DNA from: Alphaproteobacteria bacterium
GTDB taxonomy: Bacteria; Pseudomonadota; Alphaproteobacteria; Sphingomonadales; Sphingomonadaceae
DNA length: 51,601 bases
Direction: 5' to 3'
NCBI GenBank assembly: GCA_018823325.1
Contig: JAHJIJ010000010.1
Span: 1-51,601, forward strand
Shown in pieces: positions 7,477 through 16,276 of this stretch. The position numbers were made by a program, and so were the translations under genes. Under the pieces are notes generated by a model that saw only the letters and a list, made by a program, of their open reading frames with translations, was not told the origin of the DNA and made no database searches. Numbering within the stretch: the stretch's first letter is position 1; each line of letters starts with the position of its first letter.

Positions 7477-8406
7477 GTGACCGATACCCTGATCGTCGCC
7501 GTCCGCTGGGCACTCTATATTGACCTGGGCCTGCTGTTCGGACTGCCACTGTTCGCCTTGTACGCGCTTGGCGGCGATGAGGCCCATGGCCGATACCTTG
7601 CCTGGAAGCCAACAGTTTGTTTGTTGGCGCTGGCGGGTGTGGTTATTTCGTTATTTGGCTTCGCTCTGCAGACCGCCGCGATGGCAGGCGCGTCTATATG
7701 GCAGATAGATGGCGAAATTGTAGCCATGGTTCTACGAGAAACGCCTTTGGGCTTGGCGTTCCAGGTACGAGGTGCCGCTCTCGCCACCGTTATAATCGGC
7801 ATCTCCCTGTCTTCCTGGGCGAGCCGACCGGCGCAGTGGATATCGACGCTTGGTGGGGGAGTGGCACTCGCGACACTGGCATGGTCCGGCCACAGCGCTG
7901 CCGGGACTGGGAGCGCAGGCTGGTTCCATCTTGGCGCCGGGATCCTGCACCTTCTCGCCGCCGGTGCTTGGCTAGGTGCGATCTTGGCGTTCCTTGTCCT
8001 GATATCGGGAAAGAAAGCATCGTCCGATATCACGCGGATCCACTTGGCGCACCGAGCGCTCGAGGGGTTCGCGGTTGTGGGAACGGTCGTTGTTGCCGTC
8101 ATCGTTGCAACGGGCCTGATTAATTCCTTGTTTCTGGTGGGGCCCGAGCATGTCCTTCAACTCGGCGCCTCGCTCTACGGACAAATACTAATAGCAAAGC
8201 TGGCGCTGTTCGCAGCAATGCTCGGGATGGCGACCATCAACCGCTACCGTCTTTCTCCGGCACTGGGGCGCGCATTGGGAAGCGCGGTCGAAGCTCCCAC
8301 GATCGGGCGCTTACGCAAGAGCCTGCTCATCGAGGGCGGGATCGCGTTGACAATCTTCGCGCTGGTGGGTTGGCTCGGAACTCTCTCACCGCCGGTGGCG
8401 GCGTGA
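7477..8406 (+). CDS. copD: Copper resistance inner-membrane protein CopD
   Basis: This 309-residue protein starts with GTG and has about eight membrane segments, as CopD/YebZ proteins do. Membrane-embedded His residues (for example WSGHSAAG, GWFHLGAGILHLLAAGAWLGA, IHLAHRALEGF) match the family pattern. It is thought to move copper across the inner membrane with periplasmic CopC. The four-base spacing to copC supports one operon. Confidence 0.9.
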   Translation: MTDTLIVAVRWALYIDLGLLFGLPLFALYALGGDEAHGRYLAWKPTVCLLALAGVVISLFGFALQTAAMAGASIWQIDGEIVAMVLRETPLGLAFQVRGAALATVIIGISLSSWASRPAQWISTLGGGVALATLAWSGHSAAGTGSAGWFHLGAGILHLLAAGAWLGAILAFLVLISGKKASSDITRIHLAHRALEGFAVVGTVVVAVIVATGLINSLFLVGPEHVLQLGASLYGQILIAKLALFAAMLGMATINRYRLSPALGRALGSAVEAPTIGRLRKSLLIEGGIALTIFALVGWLGTLSPPVAA

Positions 8407-8477
8407 GGATGCAAACCCGTGTGATCCTGCCATAGTGATGAAGCCGAGATCGGGCCTGGACCGAAGGAGATGAAACG

Positions 8478-10841
8478 ATGAAAGATTCAGGCGCTTCGGC
8501 ACACGTTCACGGACATGGTTGCTGCTCTGGCCAGACCGGGCAGGGCACGCACGCAGCGACAAAAGATCCAGTTTGCGGCATGGCGGTCGATCCTCAGAAG
8601 ACCGAGCATCATGCCGACCATGCCGGCGAGACCTACCATTTTTGCAGCGCTACCTGCCGCACGAAATTTCTCGCTGAGCCGAAGCGGTACCTTGGCTCTT
8701 CGCCTCCCCCCATTGATGCTCCTGCGGGAACGATCTGGACCTGCCCGATGCACCCGGAGATCCGTCAGGACCATCCAGGCGCTTGCCCCATATGCGGCAT
8801 GGGATTGGAGCCTGCCACCGTGACGGCCGATACGGGGCCGAGTCATGAACTTCTCGACATGACGCGCCGCTTCTGGATCGGAATGGTCCTTACGCTCCCT
8901 GTGCTGTTACTTGAGATGGGAGCGCACCTCATTCCCGCGCTGCACCGGATAGTGCCGATGTCGGTCTCGGTCTGGGTGCAACTCGCGCTGGCCACTCCAG
9001 TCGTCCTGTGGGCAGGGTGGCCCTTCTTTGAACGTGGCTGGGCATCGCTCAGGTCCCGCAACCTCAATATGTTCACGCTGATTGCGATGGGTACCGGCGT
9101 GGCATGGTTATACAGCGTCGTGGCCACGCTTGCGCCCCACATCTTCCCACCCGCTTTCCGAAGTGCGGACGGCGTCGTTGCGGTCTATTTTGAAGCCGCT
9201 GCCGTGATCACTGTTTTGGTGCTGCTCGGCCAAGTGCTGGAACTGAAAGCCAGGGAACGTACCTCGGGTGCAATCAAGGCTTTGCTGAACTTGGCGCCAA
9301 AAACTGCCCGCCGTATCGCGCCAGACGGTACGGACGAAGAGATCAGCCTCGATCTCGTCGCCGTGGGCGACCGCCTGCGTGTGCGTCCTGGCGAGAAGGT
9401 GCCGGTCGACGGACTCGTCGACGACGGACGTTCGTCGCTCGACGAGTCCATGGTCACGGGCGAATCCATGCCGGTCACGAAGGCGAAGGATGACAAGGTC
9501 ATCGGCGGAACGCTCAATCAGACCGGTGCCCTCATTATCGTCGCGGAAAAGGTGGGCCGAGACACGATGCTCGCCCGCATTGTTCAGATGGTGGCTGAAG
9601 CGCAGCGCTCTCGTGCACCCATCCAACGAATGGCCGATCGCGTATCCGGATGGTTCGTTCCCGTTGTGATCGTGATTGCGATACTTGCATTTGTCGGTTG
9701 GGCTATGTGGGGTCCTGAACCTCGTTTCGCATACGGCCTCGTCGCAGCTGTCGCCGTCCTCATCATCGCCTGTCCGTGCGCGCTTGGCCTCGCCACACCC
9801 ATGTCGATCATGGTCGGCGTCGGCCGTGGCGCGGGTGTTGGTGTTCTCATAAAGAATGCCGAAGCGCTTGAGCATATGGAAAAGGTCGACACGCTTGTCG
9901 TCGACAAAACCGGCACCTTGACAGAAGGCCGTCCGGCGGTGACCTCAATCGTTCCAGCCGAGGGGTTCCAAGAATCCGAACTTTTGAGGCTCGCCGCCTC
10001 TGTTGAACGAGCTTCGGAGCATCCGCTTGCATTGGCTATAGTCGAAGCTGCGCAGGATCGTGGTATCGCCCTGACCGACGTCAGCGCGTTCGACTCTCCG
10101 ACCGGGCGGGGCGCGCTCGGAACCGTCGAGGGCAGAAAGATCGTTCTCGGGAATGCGCGCTTCCTTGGGGAGGAAGGCATTTCTACCGCACTGTTGGCGG
10201 AGACGGCTGATCAGCTTCGAGGCGATGGCGCGACCGCCATATTCATCGGCGTGGACGGCAGGGTCGGCGGCGTATTTGCGATTGCTGATCCGGTAAAGCA
10301 GACTACGCCCGATGCGCTCGCCGCGCTAAGGGCTGAGGGGATTCGCGTTGTCATGCTCACGGGCGACAATCGAACCACCGCGGTGGCTGTCGCCAAGCGG
10401 CTCGGCATCGACGAAGTCGAAGCCGAAGTCCTGCCAGACGAGAAGAGCGCCGTGGTTGCGCGTCTGAAGCAGGAAGGACGGGTGGTGGCGATGGCCGGCG
10501 ACGGGGTTAACGACGCGCCCGCCCTTGCCGCCGCTGACGTCGGCATTGCCATGGGGTCGGGGACGGACGTTGCTATTGAGAGCGCTGGCGTCACCCTGCT
10601 GAAGGGCGACCTTACCGGTATCGTGCGGGCACGGCGCTTGTCGCAGGCGACGATGGCCAACATCCGTCAGAATCTGGTGTTTGCATTCATGTATAATGTC
10701 GCCGGTATCCCGGTCGCCGCGGGTGTCCTCTATCCGCTTTTTGGAATTCTGCTTTCTCCCGTCATAGCGGCGGCGGCGATGGCGCTGTCTTCCGTCAGCG
10801 TGGTGGCCAACGCTCTCAGGCTTAACCGGCAGGCGCTGTAA
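8478..10841 (+). CDS. copA-like: Copper-exporting P1B-type ATPase with YHS domain
   Basis: This 787-residue pump begins with a His/Cys-rich tip (HVHGHGCC), then a YHS metal-binding domain (about 29-75, KDPVCGMAV...YHFCS), then a second metal-binding motif (about 88-112, TCPMHPEI...[10 protein letters not shown]). There is no ferredoxin-like HMA domain. The pump core has the CPC membrane site (C432-P-C434, [11 protein letters not shown]), the phosphorylation motif DKTGTLTEG near 477 and [10 protein letters not shown] near 675. CPC marks Cu(I)/Ag(I) export. GAAGGAGA lies upstream of the ATG. This form is common in copper/silver islands (SilP/CopF-like). Confidence 0.93.
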   Translation: MKDSGASAHVHGHGCCSGQTGQGTHAATKDPVCGMAVDPQKTEHHADHAGETYHFCSATCRTKFLAEPKRYLGSSPPPIDAPAGTIWTCPMHPEIRQDHPGACPICGMGLEPATVTADTGPSHELLDMTRRFWIGMVLTLPVLLLEMGAHLIPALHRIVPMSVSVWVQLALATPVVLWAGWPFFERGWASLRSRNLNMFTLIAMGTGVAWLYSVVATLAPHIFPPAFRSADGVVAVYFEAAAVITVLVLLGQVLELKARERTSGAIKALLNLAPKTARRIAPDGTDEEISLDLVAVGDRLRVRPGEKVPVDGLVDDGRSSLDESMVTGESMPVTKAKDDKVIGGTLNQTGALIIVAEKVGRDTMLARIVQMVAEAQRSRAPIQRMADRVSGWFVPVVIVIAILAFVGWAMWGPEPRFAYGLVAAVAVLIIACPCALGLATPMSIMVGVGRGAGVGVLIKNAEALEHMEKVDTLVVDKTGTLTEGRPAVTSIVPAEGFQESELLRLAASVERASEHPLALAIVEAAQDRGIALTDVSAFDSPTGRGALGTVEGRKIVLGNARFLGEEGISTALLAETADQLRGDGATAIFIGVDGRVGGVFAIADPVKQTTPDALAALRAEGIRVVMLTGDNRTTAVAVAKRLGIDEVEAEVLPDEKSAVVARLKQEGRVVAMAGDGVNDAPALAAADVGIAMGSGTDVAIESAGVTLLKGDLTGIVRARRLSQATMANIRQNLVFAFMYNVAGIPVAAGVLYPLFGILLSPVIAAAAMALSSVSVVANALRLNRQAL

Positions 10842-10896
10842 TAATCGGTGTCTTTCAGACGGCATGGTCCGCCACTACGAGGGGTAGGAAAAGACA

Positions 10897-11490
10897 ATGA
10901 GACTGATAATGCTCGGACCGCCCGGAGCAGGGAAAGGGACGCAGGCGCAGCGCCTGGTTGAACGCTATTCCATTCCCCAGCTTTCCACAGGCGAGATGCT
11001 GCGCGCGGCTGTGGCCAACGGCACGGCAATCGGGCGCGGGGCCAAGGCGATCATGGATCGCGGCGAATTCGTACCCGACGACGTGGTCAGCCACATGGTA
11101 TCTGATCGAATCGATCAAGAGGATTGCCGCAGGGGGTTCATTCTAGACGGCTTCCCCCGGACGGTCGCGCAGGCGGAGGCCCTGACGGCAATGCTGGACC
11201 AAAAGGGTGTCAAGCTTGACGCAGTAATCGAATTGAAGGTCAATCCGGCCACGCTCATCGAGCGAATGGAAAAGCGCGTCGCCGATACGCTGGCCGCTGG
11301 AGGTACGGTTCGTAGCGATGACAATCCGGCTACCTTCGCTACACGTCTTGACGAGTACCGGCAAAAGACCGCGCCGCTCTTGAACTATTATCGCCGGAGA
11401 GGAGAACTCGTGGAGATCGACGGGATGCAGGGCATGGACATTGTTGCGCGCGACATCGCGAGCATCCTAGCGCAAGTAGATTCGGATTAG
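10897..11490 (+). CDS. adk: Adenylate kinase, short-lid form
   Basis: This 197-residue enzyme interconverts ATP + AMP and 2 ADP. It shows the P-loop [11 protein letters not shown] (residues 7-17), STGEMLRAA, the AMP-site [17 protein letters not shown] and [16 protein letters not shown]. The LID is short and lacks the zinc cysteines. It is almost certainly a second, accessory adk, as the housekeeping gene normally sits in a ribosomal cluster. Here it is between a copper pump and a universal stress protein, a context seen in low-oxygen/stress islands. It could recycle AMP for the downstream nucleotide module. Confidence 0.93.
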   Translation: MRLIMLGPPGAGKGTQAQRLVERYSIPQLSTGEMLRAAVANGTAIGRGAKAIMDRGEFVPDDVVSHMVSDRIDQEDCRRGFILDGFPRTVAQAEALTAMLDQKGVKLDAVIELKVNPATLIERMEKRVADTLAAGGTVRSDDNPATFATRLDEYRQKTAPLLNYYRRRGELVEIDGMQGMDIVARDIASILAQVDSD

Positions 11491-11588
11491 CTGTATAGGG
11501 CACCGAAGCATGTCGGTGATAAGCACACCATTGAACAGAGCGCAGCCAAGGCATTCACGCTAAACTTAGAAAGAAGGATACTTCAGCT

Positions 11589-12029
11589 ATGTATAAGCAT
11601 ATCCTCATCGCCACGGACGGTTCGGAACTTGCGCAAAAAGGCGTCGATCACGGACTCTCGCTCGCAAAGAACCTCGGCGCCGAAGTCATAGTTGTGACGG
11701 TGACTGAGCCGTTTCCGATTTATGCCGGAGAAGGCTGGGACCTTCAACGGAGCGACGTCGAGAGATACCATGCCGATCAGACGAGGTATGCGCAGAAACT
11801 GCTCGATCGTATCAAAGCCAGTGCCGAAAAACTGGGCGTGACCTGCGAAACTCACCACGTTCCCCAAAGCCGCCCGGCGGAAGCAATCCTCGAGGTGGCG
11901 GCTAAGAAAGGTTGCTCTCTGATCGTTATGGCGTCCCATGGTCGCCGAGGTCTGGGGCGCCTCTTTCTGGGCAGTCAGACCCAGGAGGTGGTGAGCCGTT
12001 CCTCGCTTCCGGTTCTCGTCGTAAGATAG
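11589..12029 (+). CDS. Universal stress protein, UspA family
   Basis: This 146-residue protein is a single Usp domain. It starts MYKHILIATDGSELAQKGVDHGL and ends with the ATP-binding motif ASHGRRGLGRLFLGSQTQEVV, a G-2x-G-9x-G(S) pattern, then LPVLVVR. It is soluble and probably binds ATP. AGAAGGA precedes the ATG. UspA genes near FixLJ-type regulators are typically induced by oxygen limitation. A weak stem (12039-12071) follows but lacks a T-run. Confidence 0.92.
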   Translation: MYKHILIATDGSELAQKGVDHGLSLAKNLGAEVIVVTVTEPFPIYAGEGWDLQRSDVERYHADQTRYAQKLLDRIKASAEKLGVTCETHHVPQSRPAEAILEVAAKKGCSLIVMASHGRRGLGRLFLGSQTQEVVSRSSLPVLVVR

Positions 12030-12144
12030 CTCGACAGTGGATGATCACCGCTTCGCGGCTACCTCATCCATTGCCGTAAATGTGCTGTGACGGAAGCCCA
12101 TTGTGGGATTCGACAACCCCCAAGCAAAGCCGCTCACTACGAAT

Positions 12145-12300
12145 ATGGTCCTGGTGTGTGTCCTCGATAGCAGGCTTCTGTTTGATCTTGGAGCATTGAG
12201 CTCGTTTGCTCCGCTCGGCGTTTATCCGCGGCGGCTTCATCCTGATCGCTTCGGCCAGGAAGACGCTCTACGCCGCCCAGCACGGCATGCTGGCGAGAGG
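12145..12300 (+). pseudogene. Decayed DUF2933 plus methyltransferase fragments
   Basis: Two joined fragments mirror intact genes 6 kb downstream. Bases 12145-12206 resemble the first part of the DUF2933 gene from 17873 on, sharing ATGGTCCTG and the GGCTT..TGAT..GAGCAT pattern, with in-frame stops. Bases 12221-12295 match 18418-18493 of the methyltransferase gene closely, with long identical runs such as ACGCTCTACGCCGCCCAG and one 3-base gap. The part between is deleted. This is a broken second copy of the DUF2933-methyltransferase pair. Confidence 0.65.
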
Positions 12301-12383
12301 CGCGCCTTGGTTTGATCCGTTAGTCCGGGGGGACGCAGCCGCCCGAGGCGGCACGCGGGCGTGGACATAGCGATGGGGACAGC

Positions 12384-12645
12384 ATGATGATCAAGTGACG
12401 CGAATCCCTGGCGGCGGACGCAGGTCTGGTCGCAGCCGGTGCGATGGCGGCACCGGCTGCGGCACAGCATCATCAGATGTGCCCATGACGGACTGCGTCG
12501 ATCATTGCGTCGGGTCGCACCGCATGTGCCTGGAGACCGCCGCCTATGTGACCGGGCAGGGGGCCATTCTGGCCGGGGCTGCGCTGGCCACCATGCTGTC
12601 CGACTGCGCCGAACTGTGCAGGCGATGGCGGATATGGCCAGCTAA
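12384..12645 (+). pseudogene. Csp1-like copper storage protein, frameshifted
   Basis: The start reads as a twin-arginine-type leader (MMIK, stop where Arg is expected, RESLAA, then AAGAMAAPAAAQHH). The body continues in a second frame (DCVDHCVGSHRMCLETAAYV, then LSDCAELC), and the end returns to the first frame (QAMADMAS, stop). The C-x3-C and H-x2-C spacing is that of the four-helix Csp/DUF326 copper-storage family. One stop and at least two frameshifts, plus a shortened body, mark it as broken. Exported Csp1 stores many Cu(I) ions in methane oxidisers and others. Confidence 0.65.
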
Positions 12646-12656
12646 GTAGTGCTTCG

Positions 12657-12669
12657 CACATTACGTATA
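12657..12669 (-). promoter_or_regulatory. TATACGTA motif, copy 2
   Basis: On the minus strand this reads TATACGTAATGTG, near-identical to the site at 608-620. It is about 110 bases upstream of the Met/His-rich protein gene. See the entry at 608-620 for interpretation. Confidence 0.25.
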
Positions 12670-12777
12670 CAGCCCGGCCGACGGCGACACCATCTCACGG
12701 GCAAGCTCCGGCAGGAGCGACAATCGACCGGGCACATGCGCCGTCGAACTGAAACCCAGACTTGAAGGAATAGATAC

Positions 12778-13068
12778 TTGGTCAAGAAGACGGCAATTAT
12801 CGCTTCGCTCGCAGCTCTTGGCATCTTCGCCGTGGGTGGTGGGCCTGTTCTCGCCGACGGAATGCCGCCGGGCACGCCCGATCTTGAGGAGACCCTCAAG
12901 GCCAAGCCGGTGCCCGCACAGCCCCGTACTGCCCACATGCAGGGCATGCCGCACGGCAGCCGACAGATGCATGACCAGATGATGCAGGACCATCGGATGG
13001 CCATGCGGCATTCGGGGGACCAGGACGGCACCTCCGGTATGTCGCGCACGTCTCGGGGCGGTTGCTGA
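12778..13068 (+). CDS. Small exported Met/His-rich protein
   Basis: This 96-residue protein starts with TTG, with AAGGAA eight bases upstream. It has a clear Sec signal peptide (about 1-26, ending PVLADG). The mature part is rich in Met and His (HMQGMPHGSRQMHDQMMQDHRMAMRH) and ends in Cys. Such a sequence suggests Cu(I)/Ag(I) binding in the periplasm, which fits the surrounding copper genes. I do not recognise a named family. Confidence 0.65.
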   Translation: MVKKTAIIASLAALGIFAVGGGPVLADGMPPGTPDLEETLKAKPVPAQPRTAHMQGMPHGSRQMHDQMMQDHRMAMRHSGDQDGTSGMSRTSRGGC

Positions 13069-13155
13069 AGCGGCTCCCATGCGAACCTTGATGACAGGCC
13101 GGCCGATCGGCTCCTAGCCAGCACGGGGAACGAATTGGCCGGTCAAGCCGACGCG

Positions 13156-13183
13156 TTGGCCCGCCGTTTACACGGCGGGTCAA
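13156..13183. repeat. Strong stem-loop in gene-free stretch
   Basis: TTGGCCCGCCG and CGGCGGGTCAA form an 11-pair stem (one G-U) around TTTACA. There is no T-run, so it is not a classical terminator. The stretch 13069-13471 contains this hairpin and the palindromic site at 13238 but no gene. Confidence 0.5.
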
Positions 13184-13237
13184 TTGCGTTTCCAGAGGTT
13201 GCGAACCGGTTGGATCAGGCGCCGTCACGAGTTCGCT

Positions 13238-13259
13238 TTGATCCTGGACCTTGGTCCAT
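13238..13259 (+). promoter_or_regulatory. Palindromic site, right copy
   Basis: This is the inverted partner of the block at 499-520, with GGACCTTGGTCC at its centre. It begins TTGATC and points toward the aldehyde dehydrogenase gene about 210 bases away. MerR-type promoter or element end are both possible. Confidence 0.4.
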
Positions 13260-13471
13260 TCCGCAAAATCGCCCGCATACCAGTCCGATGCAAGCGGATT
13301 CGTAACTTACATATTCAGACCGTAGGTTGATGAAAAATCATCGGTTCTTCTGTCGTGTTTGATCCTCGATTGGTGACAGCGCTGCTCAGCGATTGCCTGC
13401 GGAACATACTTATAGGCCCGCCCACCAGAGGGCTTACTCCATCATACATCAATGGAGATGGAGAACAGGCG

Positions 13472-14992
13472 ATGTACGAGAAAGCGATCGGGACCATCAA
13501 CGCGGCACCATCGTTCCGGCACCGCTATGACAATTTTATCGGCGGCCGCTGGAGCGCTCCCGCCACGGGCGAATATTTCGCGGACACGAGCCCGATCAAC
13601 GGTGCCCTGATCGCCGAGTTCGCCCTCTCGACCCCGGATGATGTCGAGCGCGCTCTCGATGCAGCTTACGCCGCCAAGGATGGATGGGCGAGGGTCTCGC
13701 TAGCCGAGCGAGCGCGTCTGCTCAACCGGATCGCCGATCGTCTCGAAGACAATCTGGAGCTTCTGGCGCTGGCCGAGACGATCGACAACGGCAAGCCGAT
13801 CCGCGAGACGCGCGCCGCCGATGTGCCCCTCGCGATTGATCATTTTCGCTACTTCGCCGGCTGCATCCGGGCGGAGGAGGGCGCGATCTCGTCGATAGAT
13901 CACGACACCATCGCCTATCATTTCCGCGAGCCGCTTGGCGTCGTCGGGCAGATCATCCTGTGGAATTTCCCGTTGCTGATGGCAGCTTGGAAGATCGCGC
14001 CTGCGCTGGCCGCGGGCAACTGCACGGTCATCAAACCCGCCTCTCAGACACCCCTCACGCTGATGATGCTCGCCGAGCTCACCGCCGATATTCTGCCGCC
14101 GGGCGTGCTCAACGTCGTGACCGGCCCCGGGCGGACCGTCGGCCAGGCGATCGCCGCCAATCCCCGCATTGCCAAAGTCTCCTTCACGGGGGAGACCGTC
14201 ACCGGCAAGCAGATCATGCGTGCCGCCGCCGACCATCTCATCTCGCAGACGATGGAGCTTGGCGGCAAATCGCCCAACATCTTCATGGCCGACGTGCTCG
14301 ACGAGGAGGATGCCTTCTTCGACAAGGCGCTCGAAGGTTTCACGCTCTTCGCCTTCAACAAGGGCGAGGTTTGCACCTGTCCCTCGCGGGCACTGGTCCA
14401 TGAATCGATCTTCGACCGCTTCATGGAGCGTGCCGTGGCGCGCGTCGCCGCGATCCGGCAGGGCAACCCGCTCGATCCTTTGGTCCAGGTCGGCGCCCAG
14501 GCGTCCGAAGACCAGCTCCACAAGATCCTCGGCTATATCGAGATCGGCAAGGCCGAAGGCGCGCAATGCCTGACCGGCGGTGCCCGCGCGCTTCCTGGCG
14601 GCGAACTCGACCACGGCTATTTCGTGCAGCCGACCGTGTTCGTCGGCGATAACCGCATGCGGATCTTCCAGGAGGAAATCTTCGGACCGGTCCTGTCGGT
14701 CACTCGGTTCAAGACGGTCGAGGAGGCGATCACGCTCGCCAATGACACGGCCTATGGCCTCGGCGCGGGCGTCTGGACCCGCAACGGCAATACTGCCTAC
14801 CGGCTCGGCCGCGCGATCCAGGCCGGCCGGGTCTGGACCAACTGCTATCATCAGTATCCCGCCCATGCCGCGTTCGGAGGCTACAAGGCGTCGGGGTTCG
14901 GGCGCGAGAACCACAAGATGATGCTCGATCATTACCAGCAGACCAAGAACCTGCTCGTCTCCTATGACGAGCACGCGCTCGGTCTGTTCTGA
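13472..14992 (+). CDS. NAD-dependent aldehyde dehydrogenase, ExaC/AcoD type
   Basis: This 506-residue enzyme oxidises acetaldehyde or similar aldehydes to acids. It shows [20 protein letters not shown], the cofactor motif [24 protein letters not shown] (catalytic Glu) and the catalytic Cys near 301 in [11 protein letters not shown], the double-Cys form typical of the ExaC/AcoD subgroup. Length fits the family. The start at 13472 follows GGAGATGGAGAACAGGCG; the frame is open further upstream but without homology. It lies 25 bases before an alcohol dehydrogenase, so the pair could convert ethanol to acetate or act in the reverse, fermentative sense under low oxygen. Confidence 0.94.
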   Translation: MYEKAIGTINAAPSFRHRYDNFIGGRWSAPATGEYFADTSPINGALIAEFALSTPDDVERALDAAYAAKDGWARVSLAERARLLNRIADRLEDNLELLALAETIDNGKPIRETRAADVPLAIDHFRYFAGCIRAEEGAISSIDHDTIAYHFREPLGVVGQIILWNFPLLMAAWKIAPALAAGNCTVIKPASQTPLTLMMLAELTADILPPGVLNVVTGPGRTVGQAIAANPRIAKVSFTGETVTGKQIMRAAADHLISQTMELGGKSPNIFMADVLDEEDAFFDKALEGFTLFAFNKGEVCTCPSRALVHESIFDRFMERAVARVAAIRQGNPLDPLVQVGAQASEDQLHKILGYIEIGKAEGAQCLTGGARALPGGELDHGYFVQPTVFVGDNRMRIFQEEIFGPVLSVTRFKTVEEAITLANDTAYGLGAGVWTRNGNTAYRLGRAIQAGRVWTNCYHQYPAHAAFGGYKASGFGRENHKMMLDHYQQTKNLLVSYDEHALGLF

Positions 14993-15017
14993 CACTCTCA
15001 TAGAAGGAAAAGCAGAC

Positions 15018-16043
15018 ATGGCGAAAACCATGAAGGCGGCCGTCGTCCGCGAATTTGGCGCGCCGCTGGTCATCGAAGAGGCGCCGATCCCCGAGGTCGG
15101 ACCCGGCCAGATCCTCGTCAAGATCGCAGCGACCGGGGTCTGCCACACCGACCTGCACGCGACCGAAGGTGATTGGCCGGTGAAGCCCAACCCGCCGTTC
15201 ATTCCGGGCCATGAAGGCGTCGGCCATATCGCCGCCGTCGGATCGGGCGTCACGCACGTCAAGGAAGGTGACCGGGTCGGCGTTCCCTGGCTCTACACCG
15301 CCTGCGGTCATTGCGTGCATTGCCTGGGCGGCTGGGAAACCCTGTGCGAACTCCAGCAGAATACCGGCTATTCGGTCAATGGCAGCTTCGCGGAATATGT
15401 CCTCGCCGATCCCAACTATGTCGGGCATCTTCCCGACAATGTCGGCTTCATCGACATCGCGCCGATCCTTTGCGCGGGCGTCACGGTCTATAAGGGACTG
15501 AAGGCCACCGAGACGAAGCCTGGCGAATGGGTGGTGGTCTCGGGGATCGGCGGGCTCGGGCACATGGCAGTGCAATATGCCCGCGCGATGGGCTTCAACG
15601 TCGCGGCGGTCGACATCGATGATCGTAAGCTCGATCTTGCGACGCGCCTTGGTGCCGCACTGACCGTCAATGCGCGTGATGAGGATCCTTCGGTCGCCAT
15701 CAAGAAAGCGATCGGCGGGGCGCAGGGCGTCCTCGTCACCGCGGTCTCACCCACGGCCTTCCAGCAGGCGCTGGGCATGGTCAGGCGCGGCGGAACGGTG
15801 GCGCTCAACGGCCTGCCGCCGGGCGATTTTCCGCTGTCCATCTTCGACACCGTGCTCAACGGCATCACCGTGCGCGGCTCGATCGTCGGCACCCGGCTCG
15901 ACCTTCTCGAAGCGCTAGAATTTGCCGGTGAAGGCAAGGTCCACGCGACGGTGCACACCGAAAAGCTGGAGAACATCAACGATGTCTTCGCGCGCATGCA
16001 CCATGGCGACATCGAGGGGCGAATCGTCCTCGATCTGGCCTGA
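15018..16043 (+). CDS. adhP: Zinc-dependent alcohol dehydrogenase AdhP
   Basis: This 341-residue medium-chain dehydrogenase has the catalytic zinc ligands in GVCHTDLHA and GHEGVG, the structural zinc cysteines in [15 protein letters not shown], and the NAD motif [13 protein letters not shown] followed by [10 protein letters not shown]. It interconverts primary alcohols and aldehydes with NAD. The start at 15018 has AGAAGGAAAAG upstream. AdhP-type enzymes are regular members of FixLJ/low-oxygen stress islands beside ALDH and Usp genes. Confidence 0.94.
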   Translation: MAKTMKAAVVREFGAPLVIEEAPIPEVGPGQILVKIAATGVCHTDLHATEGDWPVKPNPPFIPGHEGVGHIAAVGSGVTHVKEGDRVGVPWLYTACGHCVHCLGGWETLCELQQNTGYSVNGSFAEYVLADPNYVGHLPDNVGFIDIAPILCAGVTVYKGLKATETKPGEWVVVSGIGGLGHMAVQYARAMGFNVAAVDIDDRKLDLATRLGAALTVNARDEDPSVAIKKAIGGAQGVLVTAVSPTAFQQALGMVRRGGTVALNGLPPGDFPLSIFDTVLNGITVRGSIVGTRLDLLEALEFAGEGKVHATVHTEKLENINDVFARMHHGDIEGRIVLDLA

Positions 16044-16049
16044 CCATCC

Positions 16050-16276
16050 ATGGCGAAAGCACCAGTCATGCCTCCGTTTCACAGCCTACCGATCGCGCGG
16101 CGTCGTTTCGTCCAGGGGCTGGCGAGCGGCTGCGTTACGAATTCTCCCGCAAGCTCGCGCCCCATGTCGGCTTTGTCTGGGAATGCGCTCTCGGCGGGAC
16201 CGCCGACTTCCGGCGTGCGAATCGCGAGCTTGTGACCGAGCGCCGCGTGGTGGTCGGCCTGCGATTGTGGTGGTGA
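16050..16276 (+). pseudogene. copA/copB deletion scar
   Basis: The first part (about 16050-16125) encodes a twin-arginine leader, PIARRRFVQGLASG, typical of the multicopper oxidase CopA. At about 16121 the homology jumps to another frame that encodes the last ~50 residues of the outer-membrane protein CopB (RLRYEFSRKLAPHVGFVWE, then TADFRRA, ending GLRLWW and stop). Everything between is gone, so a single deletion probably removed most of copA and copB. The remaining sequence cannot make either protein. Confidence 0.7.

Noticed and set aside
12039..12071. Terminator after the universal stress gene
   Set aside because: A stem is possible but short, with no T-run, so I did not list it as a terminator.
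13320..13340. Possible FNR/FixK box (TTGAT...ATCAT)
   Set aside because: Spacing is five rather than four and the second half is imperfect.
13700..15262. Long minus-strand frame opposite the aldehyde dehydrogenase
   Set aside because: It lies antisense to a clear ALDH/ADH pair, has no family motif, and is explained by GC-rich codon bias.
15922..16272. Longer start for the MFS transporter
   Set aside because: It would run over the end of adhP and the copA/copB scar without membrane or family features.
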